Origin: JAKEGN01 sp964465665
GTDB lineage: Bacteria > Pseudomonadota > Gammaproteobacteria > Steroidobacterales > Woeseiaceae
Length of the DNA: 13,194 nt
Assembly (NCBI GenBank): GCA_964465665.1
Contig: CAYXKM010000023.1
Span: forward strand, 1-13,194
Direction: 5' to 3'
Part shown: positions 11,877 through 13,194 of the stretch, piece by piece
Layout of the letters: every line of letters begins with the position of its first letter
Numbering within the stretch: the stretch's first letter is position 1
Notes under the pieces: generated by a model
Seen by the model: only the letters and a program-made list of their open reading frames with translations
Database searches by the model: none
What the model was told of the DNA's origin: nothing
Made by a program: the position numbers and the translations under genes

Positions 11877-13194
11877 CTATTCAATCGTAACCCGATTGAT
11901 TTCCTCAAGGCTGGTAAGCCCGTCCTTGACTTTGTTCAATCCGGCCCTGCGCAGATCGATTACGCCCTCGGCTACGGCCTGGTCGGCAATCTGAATGGCA
12001 TTACCGCCTTCCATGATGATCCGGCCCATGATCTCGGACACTTCCATGACCTGGAATATGCCGAGCCGGCCTTTGTAGCCCGAGTTGCAGACCTTGCATC
12101 CCACCGGCCCGAAGATGGTGAGGCCGCCCTCGATGTCTTCCTGTGTGAATCCTTCCTTTTCCAGTGCCTCATGCGGTACGTCGCGCTGTTCCTTGCAGTT
12201 GTCGCAAAGCTTTCGCGCGAGTCGCTGCGCAATAATCAGGCTGACCGAGGTTGCGATGGCGTAGGGTTTCACACCCATGTCAACAAGGCGGGTCAATGTG
12301 CGTGGTGCATCGTTGGTATGCAGGGTCGAGAGAACCAGGTGACCCGTCTGCGCCGCCTTGATGGCAATCTCGGCAGTCTCGAGGTCACGAACTTCCCCGA
12401 CCATGATGACGTCAGGATCCTGGCGCAGAAATGCTTTCAATGCCGAGGCAAAAGTGAGGCCCACTTTAGGATTGACGTTGACCTGGTTGACACCCGGCAG
12501 GTTGATTTCCGCAGGATCCTCCGCGGTCGATATATTCCGGTCTTGGGTGTTGAGTATGTTCAATCCGGTATACAGCGATACGGTCTTGCCGGAACCGGTG
12601 GGTCCCGTCACCAGGATCATGCCGTAAGGTTTGTTGAGGTGCTTCAGGTAAAGCGCTTTCTGATGGTCCTCGTAGCCCAAAGCATCGATACCGAGTTTCG
12701 CGCTGGAGGGGTCGAGGATACGCAGCACGACCTTTTCACCATAAAGCGTGGGGCAGGTGCTGACACGAAAATCGATGGCACGATTTTTCGACAGGCGCAT
12801 CTTGATGCGGCCGTCCTGCGGCACGCGGCGCTCGGCGATGTCCAGTCGCGACATGACCTTAAGGCGTGCGCACACTTTGTTCGCAAGCGCGACGGGCGGT
12901 TGAGCTACTTCCGACAACACTCCGTCCAGCCGGGTTCTGACACGGAAGACTTTCTCGTATGGCTCGAAATGAATGTCGGAAGCGCCGCGTTTGATAGCGT
13001 CCAGCAGTACCTTGTTTACAAAGCGGACTACCGGGGCATCTTCGATGTCGTCACGGGCAACGTCGTCGTGCTCGACTTCGCCGCTGCCGACTTCCAGGTT
13101 CTCAAGATCGAAATCGCCGTCGTCGAGCGCGGACATGGACGTATCGACTGCCTCGAGGGCTTTGGTGATCCGTTCTTCGAGTTTTGCCTGTTCG
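11877..13194 (-). CDS. pilB: Type IV pilus extension ATPase PilB (N-terminus outside window)
   Basis: PilB is the hexameric ATPase that powers pilus extension. The frame is open to the window edge; 438 residues are visible of a usual ~565-570, so the N-terminal domain is mostly missing, including any region that could bind c-di-GMP. The visible part starts in an acidic linker (EDAPVVRFVNKVLLDAIKRGASDIHFEPYE). Walker A is GPTGSGKT at 12605-12582, the Asp box is NISTAEDPAE, Walker B is DPDVIMVGEVRD and the His box is TGHLVLSTLHTNDA. Four cysteines in two CxxC pairs (CDNC and CKVC) form the zinc site typical of PilB and absent from PilT. The ATG at 13136 is internal, not the start, because coding sequence continues upstream. 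pilC follows 38 bases downstream. Confidence 0.97.
   Translation of the reverse strand, partial: EQAKLEERITKALEAVDTSMSALDDGDFDLENLEVGSGEVEHDDVARDDIEDAPVVRFVNKVLLDAIKRGASDIHFEPYEKVFRVRTRLDGVLSEVAQPPVALANKVCARLKVMSRLDIAERRVPQDGRIKMRLSKNRAIDFRVSTCPTLYGEKVVLRILDPSSAKLGIDALGYEDHQKALYLKHLNKPYGMILVTGPTGSGKTVSLYTGLNILNTQDRNISTAEDPAEINLPGVNQVNVNPKVGLTFASALKAFLRQDPDVIMVGEVRDLETAEIAIKAAQTGHLVLSTLHTNDAPRTLTRLVDMGVKPYAIATSVSLIIAQRLARKLCDNCKEQRDVPHEALEKEGFTQEDIEGGLTIFGPVGCKVCNSGYKGRLGIFQVMEVSEIMGRIIMEGGNAIQIADQAVAEGVIDLRRAGLNKVKDGLTSLEEINRVTIE

Overview
The window is a conserved gammaproteobacterial core-genome segment, roughly 55-60 % G+C by eye, with no sign of insertion sequences, CRISPR arrays, tRNA or rRNA. 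The gene order (ftsA-ftsZ-lpxC, then dciA/DUF721, an M23 peptidase, secA, mutT, and on the other strand pilB-pilC-pilD-coaE-zapD) is the arrangement seen in Pseudomonas-like and other non-enteric gammaproteobacteria. The presence of DciA instead of a DnaC-type loader, and the lack of secM before secA, argue against Enterobacterales. The exact genus cannot be read from the sequence.

Region 1 (1-3014, + strand) is the distal end of the division and cell-wall (dcw) cluster: the 3' part of ftsA, complete ftsZ, a 309-base leader, then lpxC. Region 2 (3015-4595) has dciA on the - strand converging on lpxC, with a GGGGTCTGACCCC hairpin filling the 22-base gap, and diverging from a membrane-anchored M23 peptidoglycan peptidase. 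The dciA/M23 intergenic region holds the most notable element: a well-conserved GEMM-I (cyclic di-GMP class I) riboswitch aptamer at about 3446-3544, followed by a structured leader ending in a hairpin that covers the peptidase Shine-Dalgarno sequence.

Region 3 (4596-8152, + strand) is secA, here 967 residues long because of a roughly 60-residue insertion in the preprotein cross-linking domain, followed by mutT with a TTG start. Region 4 (8139-13194, - strand) is pilB (5'-truncated by the window edge), pilC, an intrinsic terminator, pilD, coaE and zapD; zapD and mutT overlap tail to tail by 14 bases and yacG is missing from its usual place.

Together the genes cover Z-ring assembly (FtsA, FtsZ, ZapD), envelope building (LpxC for lipid A, the M23 hydrolase for murein), protein export (SecA), type IV pilus assembly (PilB, PilC, PilD), replicative helicase loading (DciA), coenzyme A synthesis (CoaE) and nucleotide-pool cleaning (MutT). 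The riboswitch suggests that the second messenger that commonly governs the motile-to-sessile switch also controls a murein hydrolase in this cluster.
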